A DNA stretch of 64,000 nt from Enterococcus pallens ATCC BAA-351. Lineage in GTDB: Bacteria; Bacillota; Bacilli; Lactobacillales; Enterococcaceae. The notes below the pieces were generated by a model. It searched no databases and had not been told where the DNA came from. It was given only the letters and a program-made list of their open reading frames with translations. Made by a program: the position numbers and the translations under genes. The DNA is taken from assembly GCF_000407485.1 (NCBI RefSeq), contig NZ_ASWD01000006.1:62001-126000 (forward strand). Direction: 5' to 3'. Within the stretch, counting starts at the first letter, position 1. Each line of letters opens with the position of its first letter. Shown piece after piece: positions 20,887 to 30,489 of this stretch.

Positions 20887-21717
20887 ATGTTTAACTCTGT
20901 CGGAACCTTTCAAACCCAAGAAGTGCTCAGCCAAGAGCTGACCCTCTTCGAATGCGGCTTTGAAGACGTCAAACCACGCGAACCCTATCAATACGAAAAA
21001 ATCGATTATTACCTGATTCACTATATTTTAGAAGGCGAAGGCCTGTTTTTTATTAACGACGAAGTCCATCGACTTTCTGCTGGCGAAGGCTTCGTCATTC
21101 CACCAGACACCAAAAATAATTACTACCCACTATCCGGCAATCCCTGGAGCTACCGCTGGATCGGCATCCGCGGCAGCCAATGCGAAGCCATTCTAAAAAA
21201 AGCCGGACTGCTAGATGGCACCTTCATCTACAAATACAAAAAATTAGAAACCATCGACACGTTGTTTAAAGCCATTTATGACTATGCCGAAAGCGGTCAA
21301 CTCTACGGCTCCATCGCCAAAATCTATGAATTTTTCAATTGCCTGATAGTCCAAAACGAAGAACTTCTACGCTTTTCCACCAGCGAAGGCGAACAATATG
21401 TCCTCGCCGCTTTGGACATTATCAAGCAACATTACGCCAATAACGAACTACAAATTACCAACATCTGCGACCAAATCAAAATCGAACGCAGCTATCTTTA
21501 CAAGCTATTCAAACGTTACGTCACCACCAGCCCGCAGCAGTACCTGATCCAATTTCGCCTAAACAAAGCCAGCGAGCTACTCCGCAAAACCAATTATTCC
21601 ATCGAAGAAGTCGCCCAACTCACCGGCTTCTCCAGCTACTCCCACTTCTCCAAAATCTTCAGCAAATACAAAGGCTACTCACCCCATAAATTCCGCTTAC
21701 GCTATCGCGTCCATTAA
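20887..21717 (+). CDS. AraC-family regulator with cupin-type sensor domain
   Basis: 276 residues from ATG 20887, after AAGGGAG. The N-terminal half is a cupin sensor (YYLIHYILEGEGLFFINDEVHRLSAGEGFVIPP), and the last 100 residues carry two AraC helix-turn-helix motifs (ICDQIKIERSYLYKLFKRY and IEEVAQLTGFSSYSHFSKIFSKYKGYSPHKFR). It is divergent from the permease-lacZ operon and is probably its sugar-responsive activator. The architecture resembles activators of raffinose and other glycoside operons. Confidence 0.85.
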   Translation: MFNSVGTFQTQEVLSQELTLFECGFEDVKPREPYQYEKIDYYLIHYILEGEGLFFINDEVHRLSAGEGFVIPPDTKNNYYPLSGNPWSYRWIGIRGSQCEAILKKAGLLDGTFIYKYKKLETIDTLFKAIYDYAESGQLYGSIAKIYEFFNCLIVQNEELLRFSTSEGEQYVLAALDIIKQHYANNELQITNICDQIKIERSYLYKLFKRYVTTSPQQYLIQFRLNKASELLRKTNYSIEEVAQLTGFSSYSHFSKIFSKYKGYSPHKFRLRYRVH

Positions 21718-21719
21718 AA

Positions 21720-21754
21720 AGAAAAGGTTAAGCCACACGGACTTAACCTTTTCT
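21720..21754. terminator. Bidirectional terminator between the AraC-type and VanZ-like genes
   Basis: A perfect 13-base stem AGAAAAGGTTAAG/CTTAACCTTTTCT. It overlaps the final codons of the converging vanZ-like gene. Confidence 0.75.
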
Positions 21755-22312
21755 AAACTGCTTCTTCAATTGATTACATAAGCCATACCCAATCATACAA
21801 CCAGCAAAATTCGTCAACACATCCCAAATATCAAACGTCCCCAAATAAAAAACATACTGCAACGTCTCAATACCAAGAATCGTCACCAAAGACAAAACAA
21901 CCGCCTCAACCAACCGCGCCCGCATCCCATACAAAATCCCCAACGGAATAAAGTACCCAATATTCAACACAAACTCAATCACAGCCGCCCCCGACTCCAA
22001 CGGCACCTGCCGAATATCCAAATTCAACGCATGATAATGCTCCGCCTTCGTAAATAACACAATAAACATCAACAACGCATACACACTATAAAACAAATAC
22101 AAATAAACCGTCCACAGCTGCCGCCGCTCCCACTGAACATAGAACAACCACAAACTCAAAAACAAAAACGCCCACAACGCCTCATCTGTATAAACAAAAC
22201 GATGCATCATCCCCGCCAAACGCGGATAATGCATCAATGTCGGCATAACCAAATAATATATAATGCCATAGCTGGCAATCAATGATAAAATTCCTGCGAT
22301 GATTTTTTTCAT
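21743..22312 (-). CDS. VanZ-like membrane protein
   Basis: 189 residues with about five membrane helices. The VanZ-type pattern is NIGYFIPLGILYGM, then ETLQYVF and FDIWDVLTNFAGCMIGYGL. The family is named for teicoplanin resistance in Tn1546, but most members are housekeeping envelope proteins of unknown role; no van genes are present. It lies after the EPS locus on the same strand with its own extended -10 promoter, so it is probably not part of that operon. Confidence 0.75.
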   Translation of the reverse strand: MKKIIAGILSLIASYGIIYYLVMPTLMHYPRLAGMMHRFVYTDEALWAFLFLSLWLFYVQWERRQLWTVYLYLFYSVYALLMFIVLFTKAEHYHALNLDIRQVPLESGAAVIEFVLNIGYFIPLGILYGMRARLVEAVVLSLVTILGIETLQYVFYLGTFDIWDVLTNFAGCMIGYGLCNQLKKQFRKG

Positions 22313-22343
22313 GATGGAAGTGAAGCCTTTCTGGTTTTTGGTT

Positions 22344-22352
22344 ATTATAGCA
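22344..22352 (-). promoter_or_regulatory. Extended -10 element upstream of the VanZ-like gene
   Basis: TGCTATAAT on the minus strand, about 30 bases before the start codon; the -35 region is weak. Confidence 0.5.
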
Positions 22353-22416
22353 GAAAAACTTTGCCTTCAGTAGAAAATCCATTGGAAACAAAGCTTTCTT
22401 ATAACTCATATAAAAA

Positions 22417-23583
22417 TTAATCTCTTCCGAAGATATCTCGAGTGTAGACTTTCTCTTCCACATCTTGCAATTCTTCTTCATAACGATTTGAAACAATAAC
22501 ATCGGAAATTTTCTTAAACTCATCCAAGTCTTTAACTACACGAGAATTATAAAAAGTATTGTCTTCTAAAGTCGGCTCATAAACAACTACTTCGATTCCC
22601 TTAGCCTTAATGCGCTTCATTACACCTTGAATAGAAGAGTATCTAAAGTTATCAGAATGAGCTTTCATTGTTAAACGATACACACCCACAATTTTAGGTT
22701 CTCTTTCTAAAATTTGATTCGCGATAAAGTCTTTTCTGGTTGTATTCGCATCAACAATGGCACCAATGATATTACTTGGAACTTCGTCATAGTTTGCTCT
22801 TAGTTGCTTAGTGTCTTTAGGCAGACAATAACCACCGTATCCAAATGAAGGATTATTGTAGTGAGAACCTATTCGTGGATCAAGTCCCACACCTTCAATA
22901 ATTTGTTTCGTATTAAGTCCACGTGATTCAGCATAAGTATCAAGTTCATTAAAGTACGCCACACGTAGAGCTAGGTAAGTGTTGGAAAATAGTTTAATTG
23001 CTTCAGCTTCGGTAGAATGAGTCAGTAAAACTGGAGTATCTTCATCCTCTGCGTTACGTTTGAACATGTCTGCGATTTCTTGACCTCGATCAGAACATTC
23101 ACCAACAATAATGCGAGATGGGTGCAGGTTGTCATATAGTGCACGACCTTCACGTAAAAACTCAGGAGAAAAGATAATATTTTCGGTTTGATATTTGATC
23201 TTCAGCTCTTCTGTATATCCTACTGGAACAGTGGATTTGATGATAAATGTTGCATCAGGACGAATAGCCAACGCTTTTTCGATCACTTCTTCGACAGTAG
23301 ATGTATTGAAATAGTTTTTCTTCTCATCATAATCAGTTGGTGTTGCGATTATTAGATAATCACCAAAAAGAACTGTTTCTTCAAAACTTCTAGTAAACTC
23401 AACTTTCAGATCACTACGTTCCAAAAATTCATGAATCTCTTTGTCTTCAAGAGGAGATTGTCTTTTTTGCAGCATATCTATCTTTTCCGATACTATATCG
23501 TAAGCTTTTATTCTTTCGTTTTGTGATAATAGTAGTGCATTTGCTAGACCTACGTAGCCCAATCCTAAAATAGATATATTCAT
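22417..23583 (-). CDS. ugd: UDP-glucose 6-dehydrogenase (nucleotide-sugar dehydrogenase)
   Basis: 388 residues. The Rossmann motif [12 protein letters not shown] opens the protein, and the catalytic cysteine lies in [16 protein letters not shown]. The three-domain layout and length fit UDP-glucose dehydrogenases, which oxidise UDP-glucose to UDP-glucuronate. A UDP-mannose-type dehydrogenase is a less likely reading. With the next gene upstream (a uronate epimerase) it would supply UDP-GlcA and UDP-GalA for the polymer. Last gene of the EPS locus. ATG follows GGAG. Confidence 0.85.
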   Translation of the reverse strand: MNISILGLGYVGLANALLLSQNERIKAYDIVSEKIDMLQKRQSPLEDKEIHEFLERSDLKVEFTRSFEETVLFGDYLIIATPTDYDEKKNYFNTSTVEEVIEKALAIRPDATFIIKSTVPVGYTEELKIKYQTENIIFSPEFLREGRALYDNLHPSRIIVGECSDRGQEIADMFKRNAEDEDTPVLLTHSTEAEAIKLFSNTYLALRVAYFNELDTYAESRGLNTKQIIEGVGLDPRIGSHYNNPSFGYGGYCLPKDTKQLRANYDEVPSNIIGAIVDANTTRKDFIANQILEREPKIVGVYRLTMKAHSDNFRYSSIQGVMKRIKAKGIEVVVYEPTLEDNTFYNSRVVKDLDEFKKISDVIVSNRYEEELQDVEEKVYTRDIFGRD

Positions 23584-23653
23584 GACATCACTGCTCCTTT
23601 CCCAATTTAACTTATTACGTCAACAAAACCGTTAGAAAGCAACTATATTATTC

Positions 23654-24661
23654 TTATTTCATATTAATTCCGTAGTAATCTTTGTACCAAATTACAAATT
23701 TTTTTAATCCTTCGTCCAAGGTAGTATTTGGTTTGAAATCTATAGTTTTTTCTAGATCTGCAGTGTCAGCATAAGTTGATTGAACATCTCCCAATTGCAT
23801 CGGTTTAAAAATTTTTTTAGCCCTAATTCCTAGATGCTTTTCTATTGTTTCAATAAATTCTAGTAATTTTACTGGCTGATTGTTACCAATATTGTATATC
23901 TTATATGGAGCCCAACTTTCAGATATTTTTTCTTCTGACCATCTACTATTTTCCTCAGGGACCTTTTCTATCAATCGAATTATTCCCTCAACAATATCAT
24001 CTACAAAAGTAAAATCTCTCATCATGTCTCCGTTGTTAAAAATTTCGATAGGTTCGCCTTTGATTATTTTATCGGTAAAACTAAAATAAGCCATGTCCGG
24101 TCTTCCCATAGGTCCATATACTGTAAAAAAACGAAGACCCGTTGTTGGAATTCCATATAAACTGGAGTAAGTGTGTGCCATCAATTCATTAGATTTCTTA
24201 GTGGCAGCATATAAAGAAACGGGATGGTCTACATTGTCATTAGTTGAGAAGGGTATCTTTTTATTTCCCCCATATACTGAACTTGATGAAGCATATAACA
24301 AGTGTTTAACCGGGTAATTTCTACACCCTTCAAGAATGTTCATCATTCCCATAATGTTTGAGTCAATATATGCATAAGGATTTTCAATTGAATATCTAAC
24401 ACCTGCTTGAGCACCTAAGTTAATGACAATATCAAAACCTTTATCTTTAAAAAGATTCATTACAGTTAATTTATCCGCTAAATCCACTTTAAGAAAATTA
24501 AAGTTACCTTTTTTCTCTAGCCGCTTCAAGCGGGAGAGTTTCAAATTGACATCATAGTAATCATTTAGATTATCGATTCCCAAAATTTCACAATCTTCAT
24601 CGTATAGTTCAATTAGTCTCGAACCTATAAACCCAGCAGCACCAGTTACTAGCATCTTCAT
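23654..24661 (-). CDS. UDP-glucuronate 4-epimerase-like short-chain dehydrogenase
   Basis: 335 residues. TGAAGFIGSRL near the start binds NAD, and the catalytic set is SSSSVYGGN with YAATKKSNE (Tyr-x3-Lys). The stretch IDNLNDYYDVNLK and GRPDMAYFSFTDKI are typical of UDP-glucuronate 4-epimerases (CapI/GlaE type), which make UDP-galacturonate. GalE-type activity cannot be excluded by eye. Base composition is lower in G+C than the dehydrogenase gene that follows it. Confidence 0.8.
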   Translation of the reverse strand: MKMLVTGAAGFIGSRLIELYDEDCEILGIDNLNDYYDVNLKLSRLKRLEKKGNFNFLKVDLADKLTVMNLFKDKGFDIVINLGAQAGVRYSIENPYAYIDSNIMGMMNILEGCRNYPVKHLLYASSSSVYGGNKKIPFSTNDNVDHPVSLYAATKKSNELMAHTYSSLYGIPTTGLRFFTVYGPMGRPDMAYFSFTDKIIKGEPIEIFNNGDMMRDFTFVDDIVEGIIRLIEKVPEENSRWSEEKISESWAPYKIYNIGNNQPVKLLEFIETIEKHLGIRAKKIFKPMQLGDVQSTYADTADLEKTIDFKPNTTLDEGLKKFVIWYKDYYGINMK

Positions 24662-24713
24662 ATTCTATACCTCTATTCAGTAATGTTTAGATCATTTTAA
24701 TTATAATTAGTAG

Positions 24714-26129
24714 CTATTTTTTCAAAGTACTCACCAACTGTATAATTGTTTTACTTTTTAGTACATAACAAAATATCAAATAGATAACAACTCCTAATAT
24801 TATTTGAATAAATGTAGTGAGCATGTTAGCTTCTAAGCTTGAAGTAATAAGGCTTACAGAAAAAAACATAATAAATCCTGATACAGAAAATTTCACTATC
24901 TCACTCAAATTAAATTTAAAACTTGTTTTTTTTCTAAGAAAACTTATTCTTGATATAGTTACAAAAAATTCTGTGATGACATTCGAAACAACCGCACCTA
25001 AAACACTAAATTTATAAATTAGAGCAAAACCTGTAATTACATTGATGATAGCTGCCAAAATCGATGTAACATTCACGAATCGTATTTCATTCTTTGGTAC
25101 TAAATATTGCCTAACTATAGAAGCACCTAGAGGTATTATTATAACAATTGTGCTTGCCAGAGGTAGATACTTACTTACATCTGAAAAGCTAGGTCCCAAG
25201 AACCAGTTGATAAATTTTTCATTAATCGTTAAAAATCCGAAGTAAATAGGAATAGTCAAAAAAAGTTGAATATGTAATGAAAGATCTAACAATCTGATTC
25301 CTTTATCCTCGTTAGTTTTGAAGATATCTGTCATTCTAGGTAGTAATACCATGTCCGCTGCACCAATTATAGAATTCACCATAACAGGAATAACAGTTGT
25401 ATTAGTAAATATCCCTACTGCTGAAGAAGAAACCATTAATCCAAGAGTTGTTTTATTTACATTTAAATATATTGTAGTAGCGATTTTACTTATAAAATAA
25501 TTGCACGCAGGATACAGATGTGAAAAAACCCCTTTAAAGTCAATATTTACGAAAAATATCTTTTTAAAAACAAACAACCATAATATAATTTGTGAAACTA
25601 ATATATTAGCCGACTGAATCAATATATATATCCATAAGTCACTATAAGAATTCACAAAAAACAAAATCAACATAAAGCTAACTATTTTCACAATAAAGTT
25701 AGCCATAGTAATATGCTTAAAATCTTCAATTCCCTGATAGTACCAAGAAATATCTAACAAAGTACCTAGTATAACCAAAGACTGAAAATAGTAATACAAT
25801 GACATGTCCTGAAAAAAAGCAAAAAATAAATAAAACAGAAAAACTATAAAGGCTATTCCGGCATTCAAAATTTCAATTTCCCAAAATGTTTTACTAAGTT
25901 TATTAGGATCATCTTTAGCTAATGATATTTCTCTTACCCCATAATTAGCAATCCCTAGCCCCGCAAACAATACAAAATAATTTGTAATAGAGTTTATAAA
26001 ATTGTATATGCCAATTCCTTGAGAGCCTAAGGCATTAGATACAATGGGAACTGTTACTATTGGAAGTAAGATCAACAAAACCTGGTAAGAAGCCTGATAA
26101 AAGAGATTAGATATTATTTTTTTAATCAT
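24714..26129 (-). CDS. Wzx-type polysaccharide repeat-unit flippase
   Basis: 471 residues with 12-14 membrane helices and no large soluble domain. The N-terminus (VSNALGSQGIGIYNFINSITNYFVLFAGLGIANYGVREIS) is diagnostic of the polysaccharide-biosynthesis MOP flippases. It moves undecaprenyl-linked repeat units across the membrane for polymerisation. Very AT-rich. The start overlaps the upstream glycosyltransferase gene by 8 bases. Confidence 0.85.
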   Translation of the reverse strand: MIKKIISNLFYQASYQVLLILLPIVTVPIVSNALGSQGIGIYNFINSITNYFVLFAGLGIANYGVREISLAKDDPNKLSKTFWEIEILNAGIAFIVFLFYLFFAFFQDMSLYYYFQSLVILGTLLDISWYYQGIEDFKHITMANFIVKIVSFMLILFFVNSYSDLWIYILIQSANILVSQIILWLFVFKKIFFVNIDFKGVFSHLYPACNYFISKIATTIYLNVNKTTLGLMVSSSAVGIFTNTTVIPVMVNSIIGAADMVLLPRMTDIFKTNEDKGIRLLDLSLHIQLFLTIPIYFGFLTINEKFINWFLGPSFSDVSKYLPLASTIVIIIPLGASIVRQYLVPKNEIRFVNVTSILAAIINVITGFALIYKFSVLGAVVSNVITEFFVTISRISFLRKKTSFKFNLSEIVKFSVSGFIMFFSVSLITSSLEANMLTTFIQIILGVVIYLIFCYVLKSKTIIQLVSTLKK

Positions 26130-27228
26130 TATTTTTTTCTTTCTTCCTTATGCCTTTTTCAATCAATCGTATTGCTTCATCAGCTCTTATAAATTTTGCT
26201 GAAGAATTTTCGTCATAAAATCCAATAAAATTCGTGTTCATCTTATCAACGTATTTTTTATATTCATAACTATTATTTGCATGTATTTCTGAAAGTGCAT
26301 ATTGTTCATATTTAATTATATCATTTGGTAAAAACTTATAATGCAATATTACGCCGTCTAAGCTAGCGATATCGTTCTTTTCATATATTAAAGGAAGATG
26401 CTGTAAAAAAACATCACCATCTTGAAATTTGAACAGGGGGTATTTTGTTAAAGTAGGATTAATGTCAAAAATTCTTTTACGTACACCACCTAGGACATCA
26501 TATCCTTGATACGTTTTATAAATAGAATACCCTTTGTAATCATAATAGATACACTCTTTCATAAAATCTTGTGGATTTCCATTTTTATACCATTCATTTG
26601 AAGCATACATGTCTAGTAGCATAGTTCTAAACCTATATTGTTTTCTTGATTCTAAAAACTCAACTAACTTATGTATGTCACAAAAATCATACTTGGACGA
26701 GAAAAATTCATCAGAATCTAAACAAAGATACCATTTATCATACCCATAATCGAGAATAACGCGATTAAACCACGCTTGACATTTTACAGAAGAGAACATT
26801 TCAGTTACACGAAAGACTTCAACATTTTCAAGTGAGATAAGGTATTCAAAGGTCCCATCACTTGAATTATTATCAATAAATACAAAATTAGTTAAGCCTA
26901 TTCTATTATGGTATTTAATAAATTCTTTTATTTTAACAAGATCATCCTTAACAGGCACAATAGTTATAACCTCGTTCAATTTGACTTTACCATCTTTAAC
27001 TTTTGTAATATCACTTTTGAAAAAAGCAGATATATACTCTAAAGACGATTTAGGTTTATACGTGATGTAAGTTACCAAACTTCGGTATAATTTATCTCTT
27101 GAAGCATCGTCTATTTTGAAATGCTCAATCTCATTATCTAACATTTTCTTAGCTTTCATTACTTCTTTAAAATATTTTATTCTGTGCCCATACAGGGTTA
27201 AACGACTTTTAACTGGAAAAAAATCCAT
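26122..27228 (-). CDS. Glycosyltransferase, GT2/GT92-like
   Basis: 368 residues. After an N-terminal extension of about 100 residues the catalytic domain reads VITIVPVKDDLVKIKEFIKYH, FIDNNSSDGT and CLDSDEFF, the last being the metal-binding DxD-type motif. This resembles the Glyco_tranf_2_4 family. Donor and acceptor are unknown. No membrane segment is seen, so it works at the cytoplasmic face. AT-rich; ATG follows AGGAG. Confidence 0.7.
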   Translation of the reverse strand: MDFFPVKSRLTLYGHRIKYFKEVMKAKKMLDNEIEHFKIDDASRDKLYRSLVTYITYKPKSSLEYISAFFKSDITKVKDGKVKLNEVITIVPVKDDLVKIKEFIKYHNRIGLTNFVFIDNNSSDGTFEYLISLENVEVFRVTEMFSSVKCQAWFNRVILDYGYDKWYLCLDSDEFFSSKYDFCDIHKLVEFLESRKQYRFRTMLLDMYASNEWYKNGNPQDFMKECIYYDYKGYSIYKTYQGYDVLGGVRKRIFDINPTLTKYPLFKFQDGDVFLQHLPLIYEKNDIASLDGVILHYKFLPNDIIKYEQYALSEIHANNSYEYKKYVDKMNTNFIGFYDENSSAKFIRADEAIRLIEKGIRKKEKNND

Positions 27229-27238
27229 ATTATTTCTC

Positions 27239-28459
27239 CTACTCTATACCTTTTTTCTTATTGGCCAATACTATTCCTAAAAAGATAAATAGTAAACAAC
27301 CTGGGCTAGTTTTAAGCATTGACGATCCTACTGAGCTAGCAAATAGACCTATAATTGTCGAAATAGTAAATACTCTTTCCAAAAAGCTATATTTCGCATC
27401 GTTTGCGGACTGAATCAACACCAAGACTATGGATAAAAATACACCAATACCTAGAAATCCCGTTTGTGCTATGATCATCGATAAATAATTATCATTTAAA
27501 TAGTTATAGTCTTTCAAGCCAAGCATCTCTAGCCCATCATAGTTATAAAACTGTAGTTTTAAATATATTGGACTGTAATACCTTGCTGCCATTTCCCCTC
27601 CATATGTTCCAAAACCGCTACCTAACGGAAAAAATTGATTAAAAATCTGAAAGGAACCTTTGTATAGAACTGATCTTGCACTATAATTTTCATTCAAAAG
27701 ATAGGCTTTAATACTCCAATCAGCAAATGGGTAAGCTATTATAGCTAAAGGGATGAGTTGCCATAACTTAAACTTTTGTGACCACGTCAAAATAACATAT
27801 AAGCCTATGAAAGATACCGGCAATATTATAACAGAAATTTTTGTTGTTAATAGAATAGATAGTATATTCAGGGACAAAAAAAATGTATTGGTACTCTTTT
27901 TATCTAGTAATAATATTCCGAAGACAAAAAATAAAATCAAACCTAATGCTCCACCGTATCCATATATAAATGCAAAACTTTTGATACCGTATCGTTGGCC
28001 GTTAGACATCCCCAAATCAATAAATTGTTCAGCAATTCCTGAAATAGCTACGAGTACAGTAAACAGTTTAGCTGGTACCCTAAGAATTTCAATAACTTCT
28101 AAGTATCCAATGCTTGATAGAAAAATTTTAGAACCTAAAAGCAAGATAAAAACCTTAGAGAATAGAAAATAATCGGTTAGTACCATAAAAAGACTTCTAT
28201 CTATACTACTAAATATGTTTGAGATAAACCCAATCACAAAATAAGCTAACAATAAACCGATTATCCTAAAATCAAACTTATCAAATTTTTTGATTGAAAA
28301 AAGTAATTGAATTACAAGATACAATGTTGCAATCATTGCAATTACTTCATCAAAGTATTGATTTAAGAAGGGATAAAAGATAAACATCACTAATATCAAA
28401 ACAGCCACTATACTTTTTAAAGTAACTTTTCTATTCAAAAAGTTATACAAAATATACAC
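27239..28459 (-). CDS. Wzy-type polysaccharide polymerase (O-antigen ligase family)
   Basis: 406 residues with about 11 predicted membrane helices and a larger extracellular loop before the last third (LPLGSGFGTYGGEMAARYYSP), where Wzy/WaaL proteins hold conserved residues. Sequences in this family diverge strongly, so the call rests on topology, this loop and context. It would join repeat units delivered by the flippase. GTG start at 28459. Extremely AT-rich. Confidence 0.7.
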   Translation of the reverse strand: MYILYNFLNRKVTLKSIVAVLILVMFIFYPFLNQYFDEVIAMIATLYLVIQLLFSIKKFDKFDFRIIGLLLAYFVIGFISNIFSSIDRSLFMVLTDYFLFSKVFILLLGSKIFLSSIGYLEVIEILRVPAKLFTVLVAISGIAEQFIDLGMSNGQRYGIKSFAFIYGYGGALGLILFFVFGILLLDKKSTNTFFLSLNILSILLTTKISVIILPVSFIGLYVILTWSQKFKLWQLIPLAIIAYPFADWSIKAYLLNENYSARSVLYKGSFQIFNQFFPLGSGFGTYGGEMAARYYSPIYLKLQFYNYDGLEMLGLKDYNYLNDNYLSMIIAQTGFLGIGVFLSIVLVLIQSANDAKYSFLERVFTISTIIGLFASSVGSSMLKTSPGCLLFIFLGIVLANKKKGIE

Positions 28460-28465
28460 AACCTA

Positions 28466-29380
28466 TCATATTTTTTTAAATCTTTTTAAATACCATAAAT
28501 AACTAGGGAAAATTAGTATTAAAGACATTAATTTGTTTGGAGAACGATATGTAATTACCTTGTTCAATTTAATGTTGTATGCCCCTAAGTTCATCAAACA
28601 TTTCAACAATTCTTTGTATTTTTGAATATACTTCACTTTAGTTAGGTATGAGTATCGACTATTTAATAAACAATATGTCCCACGAGGATTATCAATCCAG
28701 CTTTTAAAAACAGAAGATGTTTCACCATCAGCTTGATAAGTCCCACCGACTATAACTTCATTTGTATAAATAAATGTGTATTTTTGTGCTACTTCATGCA
28801 TGTGCATCTCTGGACTAGAAAATTTTTCACCCTCAAATGTAGGAAATCTATATTGTTTTAGAATGTCTGTTTTCTGTAATGCTGTATTTTCAACATTCAG
28901 TCCATATTGAAACTTCAAATCCATAATATTTAGTAATTTCATATTAGGAACTCTATCTCGAACAGATCTATCATAACCAAAATCTCTTGTTGAGAAAGCT
29001 CCTATCACATTTTTCTTATCTCTTATCAGGGATATTTGTCTATATATTTTTTCCTTAGAATTATCAAGAAGATAGTCATCAGAGTCTAAAGTCAAAAAGA
29101 ATTTACCTTTAGCTTTTTCAATTCCTAAATTATATGCTCTAGATTTTCCACCGTTTTTTTGGTAATAATAATTAATGGGGATTTTTTTTTGAGCTTTCCA
29201 TTGTTTTACCAATTGAGCAGTATTGTCAGAAGATCCGTCATCTATTATAAGCCATTCAATATTTGTAAATTCTTGATCTATAATACTTTGGTATACCCTA
29301 GATAATAAGTGATCTCGATTATAAGTAGCTGTAAATATTGTAAGGTCATACTCACAGTGTTCAAGCATGGAATTATTCAT
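28466..29380 (-). CDS. Glycosyltransferase family 2
   Basis: 304 residues with the classic GT-A start: LTIFTATYNRDHLLSRVYQSI, WLIIDDGSSDNT and FFLTLDSDDYL (DxD metal site). The rest fits EPS transferases acting on lipid-linked sugars. The donor sugar is unknown. ATG 29380 lies against the AAAGGA site, so the ATG at 29368 is a possible alternative start. It overlaps the upstream GT4 gene by 8 bases. Confidence 0.85.
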   Translation of the reverse strand: MNNSMLEHCEYDLTIFTATYNRDHLLSRVYQSIIDQEFTNIEWLIIDDGSSDNTAQLVKQWKAQKKIPINYYYQKNGGKSRAYNLGIEKAKGKFFLTLDSDDYLLDNSKEKIYRQISLIRDKKNVIGAFSTRDFGYDRSVRDRVPNMKLLNIMDLKFQYGLNVENTALQKTDILKQYRFPTFEGEKFSSPEMHMHEVAQKYTFIYTNEVIVGGTYQADGETSSVFKSWIDNPRGTYCLLNSRYSYLTKVKYIQKYKELLKCLMNLGAYNIKLNKVITYRSPNKLMSLILIFPSYLWYLKRFKKI

Positions 29381-30488
29381 CCTTTCTAAACAAGACTTGC
29401 TCCCATTTTTTTGTTATTAGAGATTCATCGAATCTATCTCTTACATATATATTATTACTGATCTGATGCTCCAAAATTTTATCATCGGTCAAAGTATTAA
29501 TTATTTTATTTGACATTTCTTCAGGATCGAAGGAATTTACTATGCTCCCATACTTTTCGTCTTTTATAATCTCTTTTGCTACTCCCGGAGAAAAATTGGT
29601 TGTGACTATAGGGAATGCATTTGCCATAGCTTCAATTAATACATTGGGAAAACCTTCATATCTAGACGTCATCACAAATAATTTTGCTTTTCTATTTTTT
29701 TTGAGAGGGTATTCCTCATGACCTACCATAGAAATATAATCCTTCAATTCTAGATCATCAATTTTTTTTTGTAGTGAATTTCTAAGTTCACCTTCTCCAA
29801 TAATTTTCAGATTATAATAGGGTAAAACATCGTGAACTTTCTTGAAACAGTCTATAAGAAGGTCAAAGTTTTTTTGTGGGGCCAATCTTCCAACTGAAAT
29901 AATCTCACTTTTTCTTTGAGTTAGTGGGGTTACCTCTTCCTCGTAAGAATCCAAACTCAACGGATTTTCTATTACTGCTAATTTTTTAAGGGGGATTTTC
30001 AATTCTTTATTATAATAACTTGCAATGACACGTGATTGGCAGATTAATTTATCTACATCTCTATAAAAAAATTTTTTTAACACTAATAAAATTCTTGGAT
30101 TTCTTGTTACATCATTTCTTTCAGAAACAACTGTAAATAATTTTGGGTGCATTTTTTTGTAAAGAGATGTAATAAAAGTTGCATTATCCAGAAAAGACAA
30201 AACTACGTCAGGATTCAATTTTTTAATCAATTTAGAGTAAAAGAAAAAACTTCTGATACCCATCAAAATTAAAGATATCGACTTGAAAAATTTATTGGAT
30301 CTATTAATTTGTAAATCACTACATATATAGTTCACCTTATCATCTAGTGCGTATGGAGAAACCGACTTTTGTAAAGATATTAAGGAAACCTTATATCCTT
30401 TCCGGGAGAAGGAATTAGCCAAATTGGCCATAACCCTTTCAGCTCCACCATACCTCATAGCTGGGATTACTAATACTAAACTTTTCAC
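29373..30488 (-). CDS. Glycosyltransferase family 4
   Basis: 371 residues, GT-B fold. The N-terminal domain has MRYGGAERVMANLANSF, and the C-terminal donor domain has IISVGRLAPQKNFDLLI and SRYEGFPNVLIEAMANAFPIV with the E-x7-E pattern. A retaining transferase of the EPS assembly line with unknown sugar. GTG start at 30488 after AGGA. It follows the TupA-like gene with essentially no gap. Confidence 0.85.
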   Translation of the reverse strand: MKSLVLVIPAMRYGGAERVMANLANSFSRKGYKVSLISLQKSVSPYALDDKVNYICSDLQINRSNKFFKSISLILMGIRSFFFYSKLIKKLNPDVVLSFLDNATFITSLYKKMHPKLFTVVSERNDVTRNPRILLVLKKFFYRDVDKLICQSRVIASYYNKELKIPLKKLAVIENPLSLDSYEEEVTPLTQRKSEIISVGRLAPQKNFDLLIDCFKKVHDVLPYYNLKIIGEGELRNSLQKKIDDLELKDYISMVGHEEYPLKKNRKAKLFVMTSRYEGFPNVLIEAMANAFPIVTTNFSPGVAKEIIKDEKYGSIVNSFDPEEMSNKIINTLTDDKILEHQISNNIYVRDRFDESLITKKWEQVLFRKDE

Positions 30489-30489
30489 G

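Noticed and set aside
21743-22312. VanZ-like gene as a glycopeptide resistance determinant
   Set aside because: No vanA/H/X/R/S genes are present; most VanZ-like proteins are unrelated to resistance.
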